Shown one piece after another: positions 8,098 to 17,897 of a stretch of 38,498 bases of DNA; the stretch's first letter is position 1, and every line of letters begins with the position of its first letter. A program made the position numbers and the translations under genes. The notes below the pieces were generated by a model. The model saw only the letters and a list, made by a program, of their open reading frames with translations. It was not told the origin of the DNA and did not search any database. This DNA is from Verrucomicrobiota bacterium (GTDB lineage Bacteria > Chlamydiota > Chlamydiia > Chlamydiales > SM23-39). The stretch lies in NCBI GenBank assembly GCA_028873295.1, contig JAGWKO010000008.1, forward strand, positions 1 through 38,498. Direction: 5' to 3'.

Positions 8098-9468
8098 CTA
8101 TCTCCCTCGCAAACTCCCACGTGTCATAAAGCCCTCGTACCTCTTCATTAAAAGGTGCGACTCAATCTGCTTCATCGTATCGAGAATCACACCCACCAAA
8201 ATCAGAAGAGATGTACCGCCAAAAAATTGACTGATATTGGGGTCCACTTTGAGAAGCTTCCCTACGAGGGAAGGAAGAACGGCAATCGCCGCTAAAAAAA
8301 GAGCTCCAGCAAGAGTAATGCGCTGCATGGTCCCTTCAAGAAAATCCTGTGTTGGTTTCCCTTGACGGATCCCTGGTATGAAGGCCCCATTCTTTTTCAT
8401 GTCTGATGCAATCTGCTCCGGCTTAAATTGCGTCGAGGTCCAAAAATAGGTGAAAGCAATGATCAAAAAGACATAAAGAAAAAGATAGACCCAGCTTCCT
8501 GGCGACAGGTAGTTAGAGAATTTCCCAAACCAGCTATTTTTCCCAAGAAATTGCCCAAGAGAGGCGACAAACATGAGGAAAGTAGAGGCAACGATTACAG
8601 GAATCACCCCTGCATAGTTAATCTTTAATGGGATATGAGAAGATCCGCCCTGGACTTCGTGACGCCCTACAATGCGGCGCGCATACTGCAAGGGAATTCG
8701 CCTTTGTCCCTGCACCACAAGAATCGTCCCCAATGTTATGAAAACGAAGAGAAGAACAAGAATCAGTAGCGTAAAAAAGCTGAGTCTTCCCTGTGCTTGT
8801 GATTCAAGATTAAGTCCTTGAAAAATCGATCCGAGCGCGCTTGGGAAGGAGGAGAGAATTCCAAGAGCGATAATGAGACTAATGCCGTTACCCACTCCCC
8901 TCTCGCTAATCTGCTCTCCGACCCACATCAAAAAGAGGGAGCCCGCGGTCATGGTGATAATCACGGTGAGAAAGAAGAGCAACGGGATGCCAAAAAGCTG
9001 TAGATTTGCAAGTTCTGGAACAATGACTCCGGGAGAGGAGCTATTGATATTTACAGCATATCGTGCAAAAAGCGTCGATTGAAAAAGAGCAAGGAAAAGC
9101 GTGGCCATCCGCGTCCATTTCGATATCTTTCGTTTCCCCTGATCCGGACTTTCTCGCACTTCTCGTTGCAAGCTGGGGATAATCGCAATGAGAATCTGCA
9201 TAATGATCGATGCAGAGATATAGGGAACAACCCCAAGAGCGAGAATGGTCATCTTGGCAAAGGCACCGCCGGAAAAGATATCGAAGAGTTGAAAGAGATT
9301 CTGACCTCCTCCGGAAGCAAATTGGAAAAGACGCACCGCTACATCGCCATTTACCCCGGGTACAGGAATATAGGTTCCAATACGGCAAACAGCAAGCAAA
9401 AGCGCCGTGATCGTAATCTTGGCGCGTAACTCAGGTATCGAAAAAATGCGTCGAATCGCTTCTATCAT
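8098..9468 (-). CDS. secY: protein translocase subunit SecY
   Basis: This is a 456-residue integral inner-membrane protein, the channel of the SecYEG translocon, with about ten hydrophobic helices. Diagnostic stretches are [61 protein letters not shown] and [20 protein letters not shown]. It follows rplO by 14 bp. It secretes signal-peptide proteins such as the lipoproteins and exported protein coded elsewhere in this window. Confidence 0.98.
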   Translation of the reverse strand: MIEAIRRIFSIPELRAKITITALLLAVCRIGTYIPVPGVNGDVAVRLFQFASGGGQNLFQLFDIFSGGAFAKMTILALGVVPYISASIIMQILIAIIPSLQREVRESPDQGKRKISKWTRMATLFLALFQSTLFARYAVNINSSSPGVIVPELANLQLFGIPLLFFLTVIITMTAGSLFLMWVGEQISERGVGNGISLIIALGILSSFPSALGSIFQGLNLESQAQGRLSFFTLLILVLLFVFITLGTILVVQGQRRIPLQYARRIVGRHEVQGGSSHIPLKINYAGVIPVIVASTFLMFVASLGQFLGKNSWFGKFSNYLSPGSWVYLFLYVFLIIAFTYFWTSTQFKPEQIASDMKKNGAFIPGIRQGKPTQDFLEGTMQRITLAGALFLAAIAVLPSLVGKLLKVDPNISQFFGGTSLLILVGVILDTMKQIESHLLMKRYEGFMTRGSLRGR

Positions 9469-9482
9469 GATCCACTACAGAA

Positions 9483-9938
9483 TTAGGAGAGAACCGTATA
9501 AGGAATCGCTCGCTCTTCGAGCTTCTTCAATGCAAGAGCAGAGAAACGGTGGGCCTCAATGGTCACACGCTTCGTAAGTTCTCCATTCGAAAGGATCTTC
9601 AGCCCTCCAGGAACACGACGAGGAATAAGACCTTTGGCGCGCAGCGTCTCCAGTGTTACTTTTTCGCCTTCTTCATAGTAGGCGTCAATCTTGGCAAGAG
9701 AGACCGCCACAGAATCCTTAACAAAACGCCCTCGAGTAAATCCTCGCACTGGAATCTTGCGGTAAAGAGGTACTTGTCCCCCTTCATACCCGAAACGCTT
9801 GCGATATCCTTGGCGTGCGCTATCTCCTTTCCCACCGCGACATGAAGTTTTTCCGCGGTTTGATCCCATGCCGCGACCTACGCGCTGCACTTTTTTATAA
9901 GGACGGCTTGTGTCGCAGAGTTTTGACAAATCAACCAT
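9483..9938 (-). CDS. rplO: 50S ribosomal protein L15
   Basis: A 151-residue protein with the glycine-rich basic N-terminal arm typical of L15 (VGRGMGSNRGKTSCRGGKG) and GYEGGQVPLYRKIPVRGF. It follows rpsE by 2 bp, with no rpmD (L30) between them, unlike E. coli; L30 is lacking from this cluster in Chlamydia as well. Confidence 0.97.
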   Translation of the reverse strand: MVDLSKLCDTSRPYKKVQRVGRGMGSNRGKTSCRGGKGDSARQGYRKRFGYEGGQVPLYRKIPVRGFTRGRFVKDSVAVSLAKIDAYYEEGEKVTLETLRAKGLIPRRVPGGLKILSNGELTKRVTIEAHRFSALALKKLEERAIPYTVLS

Positions 9939-9940
9939 AT

Positions 9941-10444
9941 CTATTCTCCAATTCCTCTATGCGCCAAATATTGATCGCGGCTCTTAAGTTGCGTAAGCGC
10001 TTTAAAGACTGCCTTCACCTGGTTAATCGGATTGTTTGAACCGAGGTTCTTCGCAATCACATCCTTCACTCCGCCAAGCTCAAGCACAGAGCGCACTTTT
10101 GAACCAGCAATGATTCCCACACCAGGAGCAGCCGGCTTCAGGAGAATTTTCACTCCATCCCACTCCACATAGATTTCATGAGGAATTGTCGCTCCCTCCA
10201 TTGGGATTGTGAAGATATTCTTGCGCGCCGCTTCAGAGCCTTTGCGAATCGCATCGGAAACCTCATTTGCTTTGGCAAAGCCATATCCCACATGCCCTTG
10301 GCCATCCCCTACGAGAATGAGGGCAGAAAAGCTAAACTTCCTTCCTCCCTTCACAACCTTCGCGCAGCGATTAATGCCGAGAACTTTTTCCTCGAACTCT
10401 GTCTCGAAATCCTCTTGCCGTTTCCTCTTAAGTTCCTTTGCCAT
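9941..10444 (-). CDS. rpsE: 30S ribosomal protein S5
   Basis: This is a protein of about 167 residues with the dsRNA-binding-like S5 domain (CAKVVKGGRKFSFSALILVG, GHVGYGFAKANEVSDAI) and the C-terminal domain (APGVGIIAGSKVRSVLELGG, LGSNNPINQVKA). S5 supports decoding fidelity. The open frame extends upstream to 10507 but that would overlap rplR. I place the start at ATG 10444 (or the adjacent ATG 10447) because AGGTGG directly precedes the ATG pair, 10-14 bp after the rplR stop. Confidence 0.96.
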   Translation of the reverse strand: MAKELKRKRQEDFETEFEEKVLGINRCAKVVKGGRKFSFSALILVGDGQGHVGYGFAKANEVSDAIRKGSEAARKNIFTIPMEGATIPHEIYVEWDGVKILLKPAAPGVGIIAGSKVRSVLELGGVKDVIAKNLGSNNPINQVKAVFKALTQLKSRDQYLAHRGIGE

Positions 10445-10457
10445 CATCCACCTGGAA

Positions 10458-10826
10458 TTAAAATTGTAGCCCGGCGCTGCGAGCGCTTGTTGCAAGCTCT
10501 GCAACAAGACCGTGATATTTATAGGGCCCTCGATCGAAGAGTACCGACTCTACTCCGAGTTTTTTTGCAAGATCCGCAATATGCAGACCTACCGCGCGCG
10601 CTGCCTCTTTTGATTTTTTCCCAAACTCTTGTCGAATTGCCTTCGACAAAGTTCCAATACCGGCAAGTGTTACCCCTTTTTCGTCATCAATCAGCTGCGC
10701 ATAGAGGTGCGTCTGTGTCTTCAACACCGTCAAGCGCGGCCTTACTGCCGTTCCATGTAACTTTTTGCGAACCCGCAGAACTCGTTTCCTGCGCGCTCGT
10801 CTTTTTTGTTCTTGCGAATGATCCAT
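10458..10826 (-). CDS. rplR: 50S ribosomal protein L18
   Basis: A 122-residue 5S rRNA-binding protein with VRKKLHGTAVRPRLTVLKT near the N-terminus and the diagnostic end VLFDRGPYKYHGLVAELA. It lies 5 bp after rplF. Length and position are normal. Confidence 0.97.
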   Translation of the reverse strand: MDHSQEQKRRARRKRVLRVRKKLHGTAVRPRLTVLKTQTHLYAQLIDDEKGVTLAGIGTLSKAIRQEFGKKSKEAARAVGLHIADLAKKLGVESVLFDRGPYKYHGLVAELATSARSAGLQF

Positions 10827-10831
10827 ATTAT

Positions 10832-11386
10832 TTAAGCCGTTTTTCCTTTTGCAGCCTTGCCTTCTTTCTTCCTGACATACTCATTCTCATAACGAATGCC
10901 CTTCCCTTTGTAGGGTTCTGGGGGTTTGAGAGAGCGGATAGAAGCCGCAAATTGTCCTACTTCCTGTTTATCGCTGCCCTGAATCACAATCATCGTTCCC
11001 TTGTCCACCGCTACGCGAATCGACTTGGGAATCTCCATGGCAGTCGGATGTGAAAAGCCTACTTGAATTTCAAGGCGACTTCCCTGTACTGCAGCTCGAT
11101 ATCCAACGCCCACCATAGAGAGGCGCACTTCAAATCCTGTAGTAACACCAAGGATCTGATTTCTGATCAAAGTGCGGAAGAGTCCATGCAAATTGCCCGT
11201 AGGAAGAAGTTCTTCATCGCGGAGAAGAATCGCTTCATTCTCTTTTACTTCTAAAGTCAGTCCCTTGGGGAGCTGAAGAGAGAGAGTCCCCTTGGGGCCC
11301 TTCACAACCACAGATCCGCTACCTGCTTGTGCGCTCACCTCAACGCCTTTGGGAATCTCAATTGGTGATTTTCCTAATCTGGACAT
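10832..11386 (-). CDS. rplF: 50S ribosomal protein L6
   Basis: A 184-residue protein with the duplicated L6 fold. The N-terminus is MSRLGKSPIEIPKGVEV, and the second half has the family signature PEPYKGKGIRYENEYVRKKE. L6 lies near the factor-binding site of the large subunit. It follows rpsH by 12 bp. Confidence 0.98.
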   Translation of the reverse strand: MSRLGKSPIEIPKGVEVSAQAGSGSVVVKGPKGTLSLQLPKGLTLEVKENEAILLRDEELLPTGNLHGLFRTLIRNQILGVTTGFEVRLSMVGVGYRAAVQGSRLEIQVGFSHPTAMEIPKSIRVAVDKGTMIVIQGSDKQEVGQFAASIRSLKPPEPYKGKGIRYENEYVRKKEGKAAKGKTA

Positions 11387-11398
11387 ACCGTTTTTTCC

Positions 11399-11791
11399 TT
11401 ACCAAACTGTGCAGAGAATTTCTCCGCCCACTTTCAGATTTCTCGCTGTTTCCCCATCCAAAATGCCTTTCGGCGTTGAGAGGATGCAGAGTCCCATGCC
11501 ATTAAATACGCGCGGGATCTCCCGATAACCAACATATCTGCGAATACCGCACTTGGAGATACGGCGGAGAGTATGAATCACAGACTCTCGGTCCTTCGTA
11601 TAGCGAAGGAATACGCGCATCTTGAACTGCTGTTCATTCACTAAAAAATTCTCAATAAAGCCATGCGTTTTGAGAAGCTCCAGCATCTTCATTTTATTTT
11701 TACTGAAGGGAAGATCGACAAACCGATGCTGAGCATCTTTGGCATTGCGAATCTTTGTAAGAAGTTCAGCGATTGGATCGTGAAAAGACAT
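11399..11791 (-). CDS. rpsH: 30S ribosomal protein S8
   Basis: A 130-residue protein with DPIAELLTKIRNA at the N-terminus and GLCILSTPKGILDGETARN at the C-terminus, both diagnostic. In E. coli, S8 is the translational repressor of the spc operon; no repressor site was recognised here. It follows rplE by 2 bp, without rpsN (S14) between them. Confidence 0.98.
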   Translation of the reverse strand: MSFHDPIAELLTKIRNAKDAQHRFVDLPFSKNKMKMLELLKTHGFIENFLVNEQQFKMRVFLRYTKDRESVIHTLRRISKCGIRRYVGYREIPRVFNGMGLCILSTPKGILDGETARNLKVGGEILCTVW

Positions 11792-11793
11792 GG

Positions 11794-12339
11794 CTACTTC
11801 TGCTCCTGCTTAAAAGGGAATCCGAGCAGCGTGAGGAGTTCAAGACATTCTGCATCCTCCCGCGCTGACGTCACCACTGTGATATTCATCCCTTGTGCTC
11901 TCTTAACTTTATCTAAATTAATTTCGGGGAAAATCTGCTGATCGGAAATACCGAAATTGTAACTCCCTCTTCCATCGCCCTTGCGTGAGAAACCACGAAA
12001 GTCGCGAATGCGAGGAGAAACAATGTGGCAAAAACGATCTAGAAAATCATACATCCTTTGCCCACGCAAAGTCACCATCAACCCCACAGGTTGATCTTCG
12101 CGCAATTTGAAGTTGGAAATCGCCTTCTTGGCACGGGTCACTACAGGCTTCTGTCCGGAAAGAAGCATTAGCTCTTCACTATGCTCCTGCACCGCGTTTT
12201 TATCCTTCAGCCCTTCTCCGAGGCCCATGCTGATGACAATCTTCTTCAAAGCTGGGAATTCCATTACATTTCTTTCAGGATACCTGCGCTTCAATTCAGG
12301 CAGAATATCCGCCTTATACATACGGTATAATCTCGACAT
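11794..12339 (-). CDS. rplE: 50S ribosomal protein L5
   Basis: A 181-residue 5S rRNA-binding protein. Diagnostic stretches are [38 protein letters not shown], and [20 protein letters not shown]. It is the normal length for L5 and lies 15 bp after rplX. Confidence 0.98.
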   Translation of the reverse strand: MSRLYRMYKADILPELKRRYPERNVMEFPALKKIVISMGLGEGLKDKNAVQEHSEELMLLSGQKPVVTRAKKAISNFKLREDQPVGLMVTLRGQRMYDFLDRFCHIVSPRIRDFRGFSRKGDGRGSYNFGISDQQIFPEINLDKVKRAQGMNITVVTSAREDAECLELLTLLGFPFKQEQK

Positions 12340-12354
12340 AATCCTTCGATACTC

Positions 12355-12690
12355 CTACTTCGCTATCTTCTTTGAAAGAACGCGATAAGTCTCCTCTTTT
12401 CCCTCTTTTTGCACCACAAGTCTTTTTTCACCTTCAACTTCGCGCACTCGGAGTTTCAAACGTTTTCCTTCGGAATCGCAAGGGACGACATTCGAAATGT
12501 GAATAGGCATTTCCCGTTCCACAATTCTCTGTCTTGGGCCCTCTTGCGTAGGTCGAAGATGCTTCTTGCGCACATTGATGCCCTGCACCACAACGCGCTC
12601 AGCCTCATGCCGCAGCACCTCGCCCTGTTTCCCCTTATCGTTTCCCGCGATCACCTTTACAAGGTCGCCTTTTCGAATCCACTGCCCCAC
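12355..12690 (-). CDS. rplX: 50S ribosomal protein L24
   Basis: A 111-residue assembly-initiator protein with the KOW motif [20 protein letters not shown], then [19 protein letters not shown]. The start codon is GTG, and it shares one base with the rplN stop (TAGTG at 12688-12692), so translation is likely coupled by re-initiation. Confidence 0.97.
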   Translation of the reverse strand: MGQWIRKGDLVKVIAGNDKGKQGEVLRHEAERVVVQGINVRKKHLRPTQEGPRQRIVEREMPIHISNVVPCDSEGKRLKLRVREVEGEKRLVVQKEGKEETYRVLSKKIAK

Positions 12691-13058
12691 TAGATCACCT
12701 CTGGTGCTAAAGAACTAATTTTAATAAAGCCGCCATCTCGCACTTCGCGAGCAATCGGTCCAAAGATACGCGTACCTCGAGGATTGTTCTTATCATCGAG
12801 AAGAACGCAGCTGTTATCGTAAAACCGAAGAGACGAGCCATCAGAGCGTCGAATCGCACCTTTTGTGCGAACGACAACTGCCTTTACTACTTCCCCTGGC
12901 TTTACAGCACCTTTCGGATCTGCTTCCTTAATCGAGCAGACGATCACATCACCTACTCGTGCATAGCGTTTACGCGATCCTCCCAACACTTTAAAGCAAC
13001 GCACGCGCTTTGCTCCTGTGTTGTCCGCAACTTCAAGATCTGTCTCTTGCTGAATCAT
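12690..13058 (-). CDS. rplN: 50S ribosomal protein L14
   Basis: A 122-residue protein with [40 protein letters not shown] and the end [20 protein letters not shown], all typical of L14. Its start overlaps the rpsQ stop by 4 nt and its stop overlaps the rplX GTG by one base. Confidence 0.98.
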   Translation of the reverse strand: MIQQETDLEVADNTGAKRVRCFKVLGGSRKRYARVGDVIVCSIKEADPKGAVKPGEVVKAVVVRTKGAIRRSDGSSLRFYDNSCVLLDDKNNPRGTRIFGPIAREVRDGGFIKISSLAPEVI

Positions 13059-13309
13059 AGTTTCTCCACCACACGCCAGCGCTTCAGTTTTGAGAGAGGG
13101 CGCGTTTCAACAATGCGTACCTTCTCTCCCACTTCCAAAGCATTGCTCTCATCATGGGCATATAATTTCTTTGCTCTTTCAATCACCTTGTCATAGCGAG
13201 GATGGCGCAGTTTCCGTACAACACGCACAGTCACTGTCTTCTCCATTCCACTTGACACGACAACGCCAACATGTTCTTTGCGCATACCGCGCGCTCTAGT
13301 TTGTTCCAC
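13055..13309 (-). CDS. rpsQ: 30S ribosomal protein S17
   Basis: An 84-residue protein with [20 protein letters not shown] and the signature [20 protein letters not shown]. The frame is open upstream to 13336, but I place the start at GTG 13309 because GAGGTGG lies just upstream and the resulting length matches chlamydial S17. It then overlaps the 3' end of rpmC by 14 nt. Confidence 0.95.
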   Translation of the reverse strand: MEQTRARGMRKEHVGVVVSSGMEKTVTVRVVRKLRHPRYDKVIERAKKLYAHDESNALEVGEKVRIVETRPLSKLKRWRVVEKL

Positions 13310-13508
13310 TAGCCACCTCTCTCTCTTTCTGCGCAATGCGCATCAAAACCCGCGCTCTCTCCCGCTTCTTCTCGCGAAGAAGATGGGGACGCTCCAACTT
13401 ACGGCTTCTTGCCAGTTCGTTTCTCAGAGCAAAGATCTCCTGCTCCAAAGTATGAGCTGTCTCGCGCAGGCCCTCTACGGTCCCTATCTCACTCTTCTTC
13501 TTCTTCAT
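13296..13508 (-). CDS. rpmC: 50S ribosomal protein L29
   Basis: A 70-residue helical-hairpin protein, rich in Lys/Glu/Leu as L29 always is, with [20 protein letters not shown] and the end [18 protein letters not shown]. Sequence alone is weak for this small family, but the position between rplP and rpsQ is decisive. It overlaps both neighbours. Confidence 0.93.
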   Translation of the reverse strand: MKKKKSEIGTVEGLRETAHTLEQEIFALRNELARSRKLERPHLLREKKRERARVLMRIAQKEREVASGTN

Positions 13509-13924
13509 ACTCTCTCCACGCGGCTCACAAATTTCGTTCGAATCGGCAGCTTCGCCGCAGCAAGACGCAGCGCCAATTGTGCCTCTTCTCTTGTTACACC
13601 GCTCACCTCAAAAAGCACTCTTCCTGGACGAACCGGCGCCACATAGTGATCCGGCGCTCCCTTTCCTGTTCCCATCCGCGTTTCCGCAGGTTTCTTCGAC
13701 ACAGGCTTGTCAGGGAAGATACGAATCCACACCTGTCCTTTACGGCTGAAGGTACGGCTAATCGTTACGCGGCATGCCTCGATCTGCTGCGCGGTAATCC
13801 AGCAGCGATCAAGAGCCTGCATACCAAAATCCCCAAACTCTACAAAATTTCCCGCCTTGGAGAGACCAGGCATACTGCCTTTCTGCTGCTTGCGAAACTT
13901 TGTCTTCTTCGGACTCAATGACAT
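13505..13924 (-). CDS. rplP: 50S ribosomal protein L16
   Basis: A 139-residue protein with [36 protein letters not shown], and [20 protein letters not shown], all diagnostic of L16. L16 shapes the A-site of the large subunit. The stop overlaps the rpmC start by 4 nt. Confidence 0.98.
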   Translation of the reverse strand: MSLSPKKTKFRKQQKGSMPGLSKAGNFVEFGDFGMQALDRCWITAQQIEACRVTISRTFSRKGQVWIRIFPDKPVSKKPAETRMGTGKGAPDHYVAPVRPGRVLFEVSGVTREEAQLALRLAAAKLPIRTKFVSRVERV

Positions 13925-13925
13925 G

Positions 13926-14582
13926 TTATCCCCCTACCTGCTTTTTTGTAGGAAGACGCATCTCCTCGCCACGATTAATCCAAACTTTCACGCCGATCGA
14001 ACCATAGGTCGTCTCTGCACGTCCAACTCCGTAATCGATATCGGTTCGCAGAGTATGCAAAGGAATACGTCCCTCTTTATACCACTCTACGCGAGCAATC
14101 TCTGCTCCCCCAATCCTTCCGGAAATCTGGACCTTAATCCCCGCAGCTCCTGCGTCTTTTGTCGTTTGCATTGCCTTTTTCAACACACGGCGGAAAGGAA
14201 CGCGACGCTCCAGTTGCTTTGCAATTGCATCAGCAACAAGTTTTGCATCGAGATCTGGTCGCTTGATCTCCTCTACCTCAATCCACACCTCTTTCCCGGT
14301 CAATGCCCTGAGCTCATTCTTCAAAACGTCAATCTCTGCGCCCCTTTTACCGATCACAAGACCTGGTCTTGCTGTCGCAATGGTCACTTCGATCTTCCCA
14401 CTCATTCTTTTAATCAGAATGCGTGAAGCCCCCTGACATGCAGGTTTTGGAAGCAGAAAGTTTCGAATCTTTCGATCTTCCCCGAGGAGTTTACCAAACT
14501 CCTGCTTATTCGCAAACCAATGAGAAAGCCATCGTTTGCGATAGACCAGTCGAAACCCAATTGGAGATACTTTTTGTCCCAT
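13926..14582 (-). CDS. rpsC: 30S ribosomal protein S3
   Basis: A 218-residue protein beginning [18 protein letters not shown], with a KH domain ([17 protein letters not shown]) and the C-terminal [20 protein letters not shown]. It forms part of the mRNA entry channel. It lies 7 bp after rplV and 1 bp before rplP. Confidence 0.98.
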   Translation of the reverse strand: MGQKVSPIGFRLVYRKRWLSHWFANKQEFGKLLGEDRKIRNFLLPKPACQGASRILIKRMSGKIEVTIATARPGLVIGKRGAEIDVLKNELRALTGKEVWIEVEEIKRPDLDAKLVADAIAKQLERRVPFRRVLKKAMQTTKDAGAAGIKVQISGRIGGAEIARVEWYKEGRIPLHTLRTDIDYGVGRAETTYGSIGVKVWINRGEEMRLPTKKQVGG

Positions 14583-14589
14583 CTCTACC

Positions 14590-14928
14590 CTACTCTTCTC
14601 TCGCTACTACCACAGTAAAATGGCTCGTTCTTTTATTTACAGGAACCGAAGAGCCACGACTGCGCGGTTTTGCCCGACGTAAAATAGGCCCCGCATCAAT
14701 CCTCACTTCCTGCACTTTTAACTCCTCACGCCGCGCGTCCAACTGCGTTTCCGCGTTGGCAATGGCGCTATCAAGCGTCTTCTTGAGCAGCTTTCCCCCT
14801 TTCAATTTGGAGTAGAGCAGCTGCAATTTTGCCTGCTCTACGGAAAGACCGCGAATCAGCCCTGCCGCATAGCGCGCTTTACGAGGAGAAATACGAACAT
14901 AAAGACTTTTTGCTATTGCAAATGACAT
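14590..14928 (-). CDS. rplV: 50S ribosomal protein L22
   Basis: A 112-residue tunnel protein with YVRISPRKARYAAGLIRG and VQEVRIDAGPILRRAKPRSR, the L22 signature. ATG 14928 shares one base with the rpsS stop (TGATG). A GTG codon three bases earlier is an alternative. The Shine-Dalgarno sequence GGAGGAGGTGGG is formed by the polyglycine codons at the end of rpsS. Confidence 0.97.
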   Translation of the reverse strand: MSFAIAKSLYVRISPRKARYAAGLIRGLSVEQAKLQLLYSKLKGGKLLKKTLDSAIANAETQLDARREELKVQEVRIDAGPILRRAKPRSRGSSVPVNKRTSHFTVVVAREE

Positions 14929-15233
14929 CACCCACCTCCTCCACCTGATGAAGACCCGCTAGAGGCTGCCGCTGTCTTCTTCGGATGGCCTTTAAAAATA
15001 CGCGTTGGAGAAAACTCTCCCAAACGGTGTCCAACCATGTTCTCAGAGACAAAGACGGTGACAAATTTTTTGCCATTGTGCACATCAAATGTCAGTCCAA
15101 TCATCTCCGGCAGAATCATCGATCTACGCGACCAAGTCTTGATCGGCTTTTTCGATCCCTCTTTCTGACTTTTCAGCACCTTCGCCATCAGATGATGGTC
15201 GACAAAGGGCCCTTTTTTCAAAGATCTCGGCAT
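14928..15233 (-). CDS. rpsS: 30S ribosomal protein S19
   Basis: A 101-residue protein beginning [19 protein letters not shown], with [20 protein letters not shown]. The conserved part ends near residue 87. An extra low-complexity tail ([12 protein letters not shown]) follows. The tail's glycine codons supply the ribosome-binding site for rplV, so the extension may persist for that reason. Confidence 0.98.
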   Translation of the reverse strand: MPRSLKKGPFVDHHLMAKVLKSQKEGSKKPIKTWSRRSMILPEMIGLTFDVHNGKKFVTVFVSENMVGHRLGEFSPTRIFKGHPKKTAAASSGSSSGGGGG

Positions 15234-15247
15234 ACCCTATTCCTTCC

Positions 15248-16087
15248 TCAGACTTTTTTGCACCTGGAGGTTCGCTCCTTAACAATCCAACGATTCTTTT
15301 TCTTCGGAGAACGCGTTCTATACCCTTTGGCAAATTGTGCCCAAGGAGACTGCGGATGGTTCCCCTTACCGCGTCCCTCTCCACCACCCATCGGGTGATC
15401 CACAGGGTTCATCGCCGTACCGCGGACAGTAGGTCTAATCCCCATCCAGCGAGAGCGGCCTGCTTTTGCAACAACGCGCAAGTTGTGCTCCACATTCGAG
15501 ACAGCGCCAAACGTAGCTTTACACTCTTCTTTCACAAGACGCATCTCTCCTGAAGGCATCTTAATCGTCGCATAGCCGCCAGATCGCGCAACAAGTTGCG
15601 CAGAGAGGCCGGCTGAGCGTACGAGTTGGGCGCCACGTCCAGGATAAAGCTCAATGTTGTGAATCACAGAGCCGATCGGCATGAACTTTAACTTCATGCA
15701 AACACCAGGATCAAAAGGAGGCTCATCGCTTGCATTCACCCAAGCACCAACCTTAATCCCCTGTGGGGCAATGATATAACGCTTTTCACCATCTTTGTAG
15801 TGTAAAAGAGCAATCAGAGCGGAGCGGTTTGGATCATATTCCACAGAAGCGACTTGCGCAGGAATATTTTCCTTATCGCGTCGAAAGTCGATCTTGCGAA
15901 ACTTCCTCTTATGTCCGCCTCCTTGATGGCGCACAGTAATGTGACCATGGTGGTTGCGGCCGCTGCCTCTTTTCTTTGCAGAAAGGAGGGATTTAGGAGC
16001 CTTCCCTTTTTTGGGAGCGAGCTCTTGCAACTCTGGCAAAACGAGCTTTCTCTGGCTCGGAGTGATCGGTCGAAACGTTTTAGGCAT
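15248..16087 (-). CDS. rplB: 50S ribosomal protein L2
   Basis: A 279-residue protein with [40 protein letters not shown], and the catalytic-centre loop [20 protein letters not shown] containing the conserved histidine. L2 is needed for subunit joining and peptidyl transfer. The frame is open upstream to 16108, but ATG 16087, preceded by GGAGGAAGAG, gives the canonical [15 protein letters not shown] start and overlaps the rplW stop by 8 nt. Confidence 0.97.
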   Translation of the reverse strand: MPKTFRPITPSQRKLVLPELQELAPKKGKAPKSLLSAKKRGSGRNHHGHITVRHQGGGHKRKFRKIDFRRDKENIPAQVASVEYDPNRSALIALLHYKDGEKRYIIAPQGIKVGAWVNASDEPPFDPGVCMKLKFMPIGSVIHNIELYPGRGAQLVRSAGLSAQLVARSGGYATIKMPSGEMRLVKEECKATFGAVSNVEHNLRVVAKAGRSRWMGIRPTVRGTAMNPVDHPMGGGEGRGKGNHPQSPWAQFAKGYRTRSPKKKNRWIVKERTSRCKKV

Positions 16088-16415
16088 TCTCTTCCTCCAC
16101 TTGATCACCGGGGCGGAAGGTCACAATTGCCTTCTTATACCCGGAAGTTTTTCCGGAAAAACCTCGCACACGGCGTGGCTTCGGACCTACGCGAACCGTA
16201 TTCACCGCCACCACTTTCACTTTTTTATCGGCATAGATCTGCTCTACAGCCTGTGCGATCTCTACCTTATTGGCTCTTGGATCGACGTTGAAAACGAGGC
16301 GAGGAGCTTTGCAAGCGCGCAAGCAGCGGTTGCTCTCTGCGCGGTGCAGATTCTCAAGAACCGTGCTCTTCTCAGTAATTCTTCGGCTCAAAATGATCTG
16401 ATAGGGACTATTCAC
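16080..16415 (-). CDS. rplW: 50S ribosomal protein L23
   Basis: A protein of about 111 residues with [33 protein letters not shown] and [15 protein letters not shown], typical of L23 at the tunnel exit where SRP and trigger factor dock. The frame runs upstream to 16469, but those residues are not L23-like and lie over rplD. GTG 16415 has AAGGAGG five bases before it and overlaps the rplD stop by 8 nt. Confidence 0.95.
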   Translation of the reverse strand: MNSPYQIILSRRITEKSTVLENLHRAESNRCLRACKAPRLVFNVDPRANKVEIAQAVEQIYADKKVKVVAVNTVRVGPKPRRVRGFSGKTSGYKKAIVTFRPGDQVEEENA

Positions 16416-17064
16416 AAGCGCCTCCTTGCAGCATAGAGAGAAGAGATCCCCAAGCAGACTCCAGGACAATTAGTTCCTGTGAGCGAGCAAGAAGATATCC
16501 ATTCAACTGCGGAACATGGATAAACTCTTTTTTAGGAAGATTATTCAAACTTCTTTTCAAATTTTCACCACCTGCGGAGAGAGGCAAAATTCCAAGCACG
16601 AGAGCGCTGCGGCCATTGATTTCCCTTTGACGGAAAAATTGGGCCATCTGCTTTGTTCTTGGAGCTTCCATCTCTTCTTCAGCAAGGATGTGCAGGCGGC
16701 TCTCACGCACTTTTTCAGCGATCAGAGCTGCGATTGCGGCCCTTCTCTCTTTGCGATTGATGCGCACATGCTGATCAAATTTTGGCCTTGGGCCAAAGAC
16801 AATCCCCCCACCTTTGTACTGAGGAGCAGCCAGATCCCCCTGACGAGAGCGACCTCCTCCTTTTTGAGGATGGGGCTTTCTCCCTGTGCGATTGATCTCT
16901 GCGCGCGTCTTCGTGCTCGCAGACCATTGTCTCGCGTTATTGCGTATTGCAACCAGATAATCTTTCACTGACTGCGGATGGGCTTTTACATCCAGAAGAG
17001 CGTCGTCAAGTTCCAAGGCGCCGATCTCCTTGCCCGATAGATCATATTTCTTTACAGCGACCAT
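16408..17064 (-). CDS. rplD: 50S ribosomal protein L4
   Basis: A 218-residue protein with the tunnel-loop signature INRTGRKPHPQKGGGRSRQG and FGPRPKFDQHVRINRKERRA. In E. coli, L4 also represses its own operon, but the leader target was not recognised here. It lies 6 bp after rplC. Confidence 0.98.
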   Translation of the reverse strand: MVAVKKYDLSGKEIGALELDDALLDVKAHPQSVKDYLVAIRNNARQWSASTKTRAEINRTGRKPHPQKGGGRSRQGDLAAPQYKGGGIVFGPRPKFDQHVRINRKERRAAIAALIAEKVRESRLHILAEEEMEAPRTKQMAQFFRQREINGRSALVLGILPLSAGGENLKRSLNNLPKKEFIHVPQLNGYLLARSQELIVLESAWGSLLSMLQGGACE

Positions 17065-17070
17065 ACGTCC

Positions 17071-17715
17071 TTACCCCCCCTTCTTCACCGATGCGCGAAT
17101 GAAGAGAGTCCCACTGCGCGCTCCTGGCACAGCTCCCTCCACCAGGAGAAGATTCCCCTTTACAGCAACTACGCGCAGGTTCTGCACCGTCTTGCGATCT
17201 CCACCCATGCGTGAGGCGCGTTTCCCACCAGGAAAGCAGCGTCCCGGGGTACTTCTCATTCCTGTAGATCCCATATGGCGATGGAAACCAGAGCCGTGTG
17301 CTGCAGGTCCTCCTGCCATGTTGTGGAGCTTAATTACCCCTTGGAATCCCTTTCCTTTTGAAACCCCTTCCACGTCGACATAACCAACTTCAGCAAAATG
17401 GCTGAGGTCAATCTTCTGCCCTACCTGGTATTTCTCCAGATCTTCGACATCCACGCGAGACTCGCGCACCACGCGGCAAGGCGCCACCTGATGTTTTGCG
17501 AACTCCGCACGTTGCGGTTTTGCCAAACGACCCTCTTTCCCCTCAGGAAAAGGAAGGCCCGCAAGCTGTACGCTATTGTAACCATGTGTTTCTTTGCGCT
17601 TGACCTGAAGTACTGTATTCGGCTCTGCCAGGATTACTGTACAGACAACCGACTTACCTTCTCGATCAAAAATCTGCGTCATGCCTTTTTTTTGGCCTAT
17701 CAACGTCAGCGACAT
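17071..17715 (-). CDS. rplC: 50S ribosomal protein L3
   Basis: A 214-residue protein with LIGQKKGMTQIFDREGKSVV and the L3 signature HGSGFHRHMGSTGMRSTPGR. The open frame extends to 17778, but ATG 17715 (MSLTLIGQKKG) has AAAGGA upstream and the canonical N-terminus. It is the first gene of the cluster; rpsJ (S10), which leads in E. coli, is absent here, as in Chlamydia where S10 is encoded elsewhere. Confidence 0.97.
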   Translation of the reverse strand: MSLTLIGQKKGMTQIFDREGKSVVCTVILAEPNTVLQVKRKETHGYNSVQLAGLPFPEGKEGRLAKPQRAEFAKHQVAPCRVVRESRVDVEDLEKYQVGQKIDLSHFAEVGYVDVEGVSKGKGFQGVIKLHNMAGGPAAHGSGFHRHMGSTGMRSTPGRCFPGGKRASRMGGDRKTVQNLRVVAVKGNLLLVEGAVPGARSGTLFIRASVKKGG

Positions 17716-17769
17716 ATTTTTTCCTTTGTTGATCCGTTTCACTCGAAGCAGGCAAGAGCCGAGAGGAAT

Positions 17770-17786
17770 GAACTGCAACGCAGTTC
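17770..17786. promoter_or_regulatory. short inverted repeat in the rplC leader
   Basis: GAACTGC, a 3-nt spacer and GCAGTTC form a perfect 7-bp hairpin about 55 nt upstream of the rplC start. A second 6-bp inverted repeat (ATCCCA/TGGGAT) lies at 17811-17826. These could be leader structures for ribosomal autoregulation, but no known regulatory RNA was recognised. Confidence 0.35.
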
Positions 17787-17866
17787 AAACTCCCACAAGA
17801 CTCGCGCTTAATCCCACTAATGGGATGGCTTACGAGAGGGATTCATTCGCTAGAGACTGGTTAAGG

Positions 17867-17896
17867 ATTCTAAAGGAGTCTCGATTTTTTCAGCAA
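17867..17896 (-). promoter_or_regulatory. candidate promoter of the ribosomal cluster
   Basis: On the minus strand a -35-like TTGCTG (17891-17896) and a -10-like TAGAAT (17867-17872) are separated by 18 bp, about 150 nt upstream of rplC. The 182-bp region 17716-17897 holds no gene. This is the best sigma-70-type candidate seen by eye. Confidence 0.45.
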
Positions 17897-17897
17897 C

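Noticed and set aside
10178-11053. Long plus-strand open frame of 291 codons opposite rpsE, rplR and rplF
   Set aside because: It lies wholly over three certain ribosomal protein genes and has no family features; it is a shadow frame.
15248-16087. Missing rpsJ, rpsN, rpmD and rpmJ as gene loss
   Set aside because: Their absence from this cluster is the normal chlamydial arrangement, and several are encoded elsewhere there.
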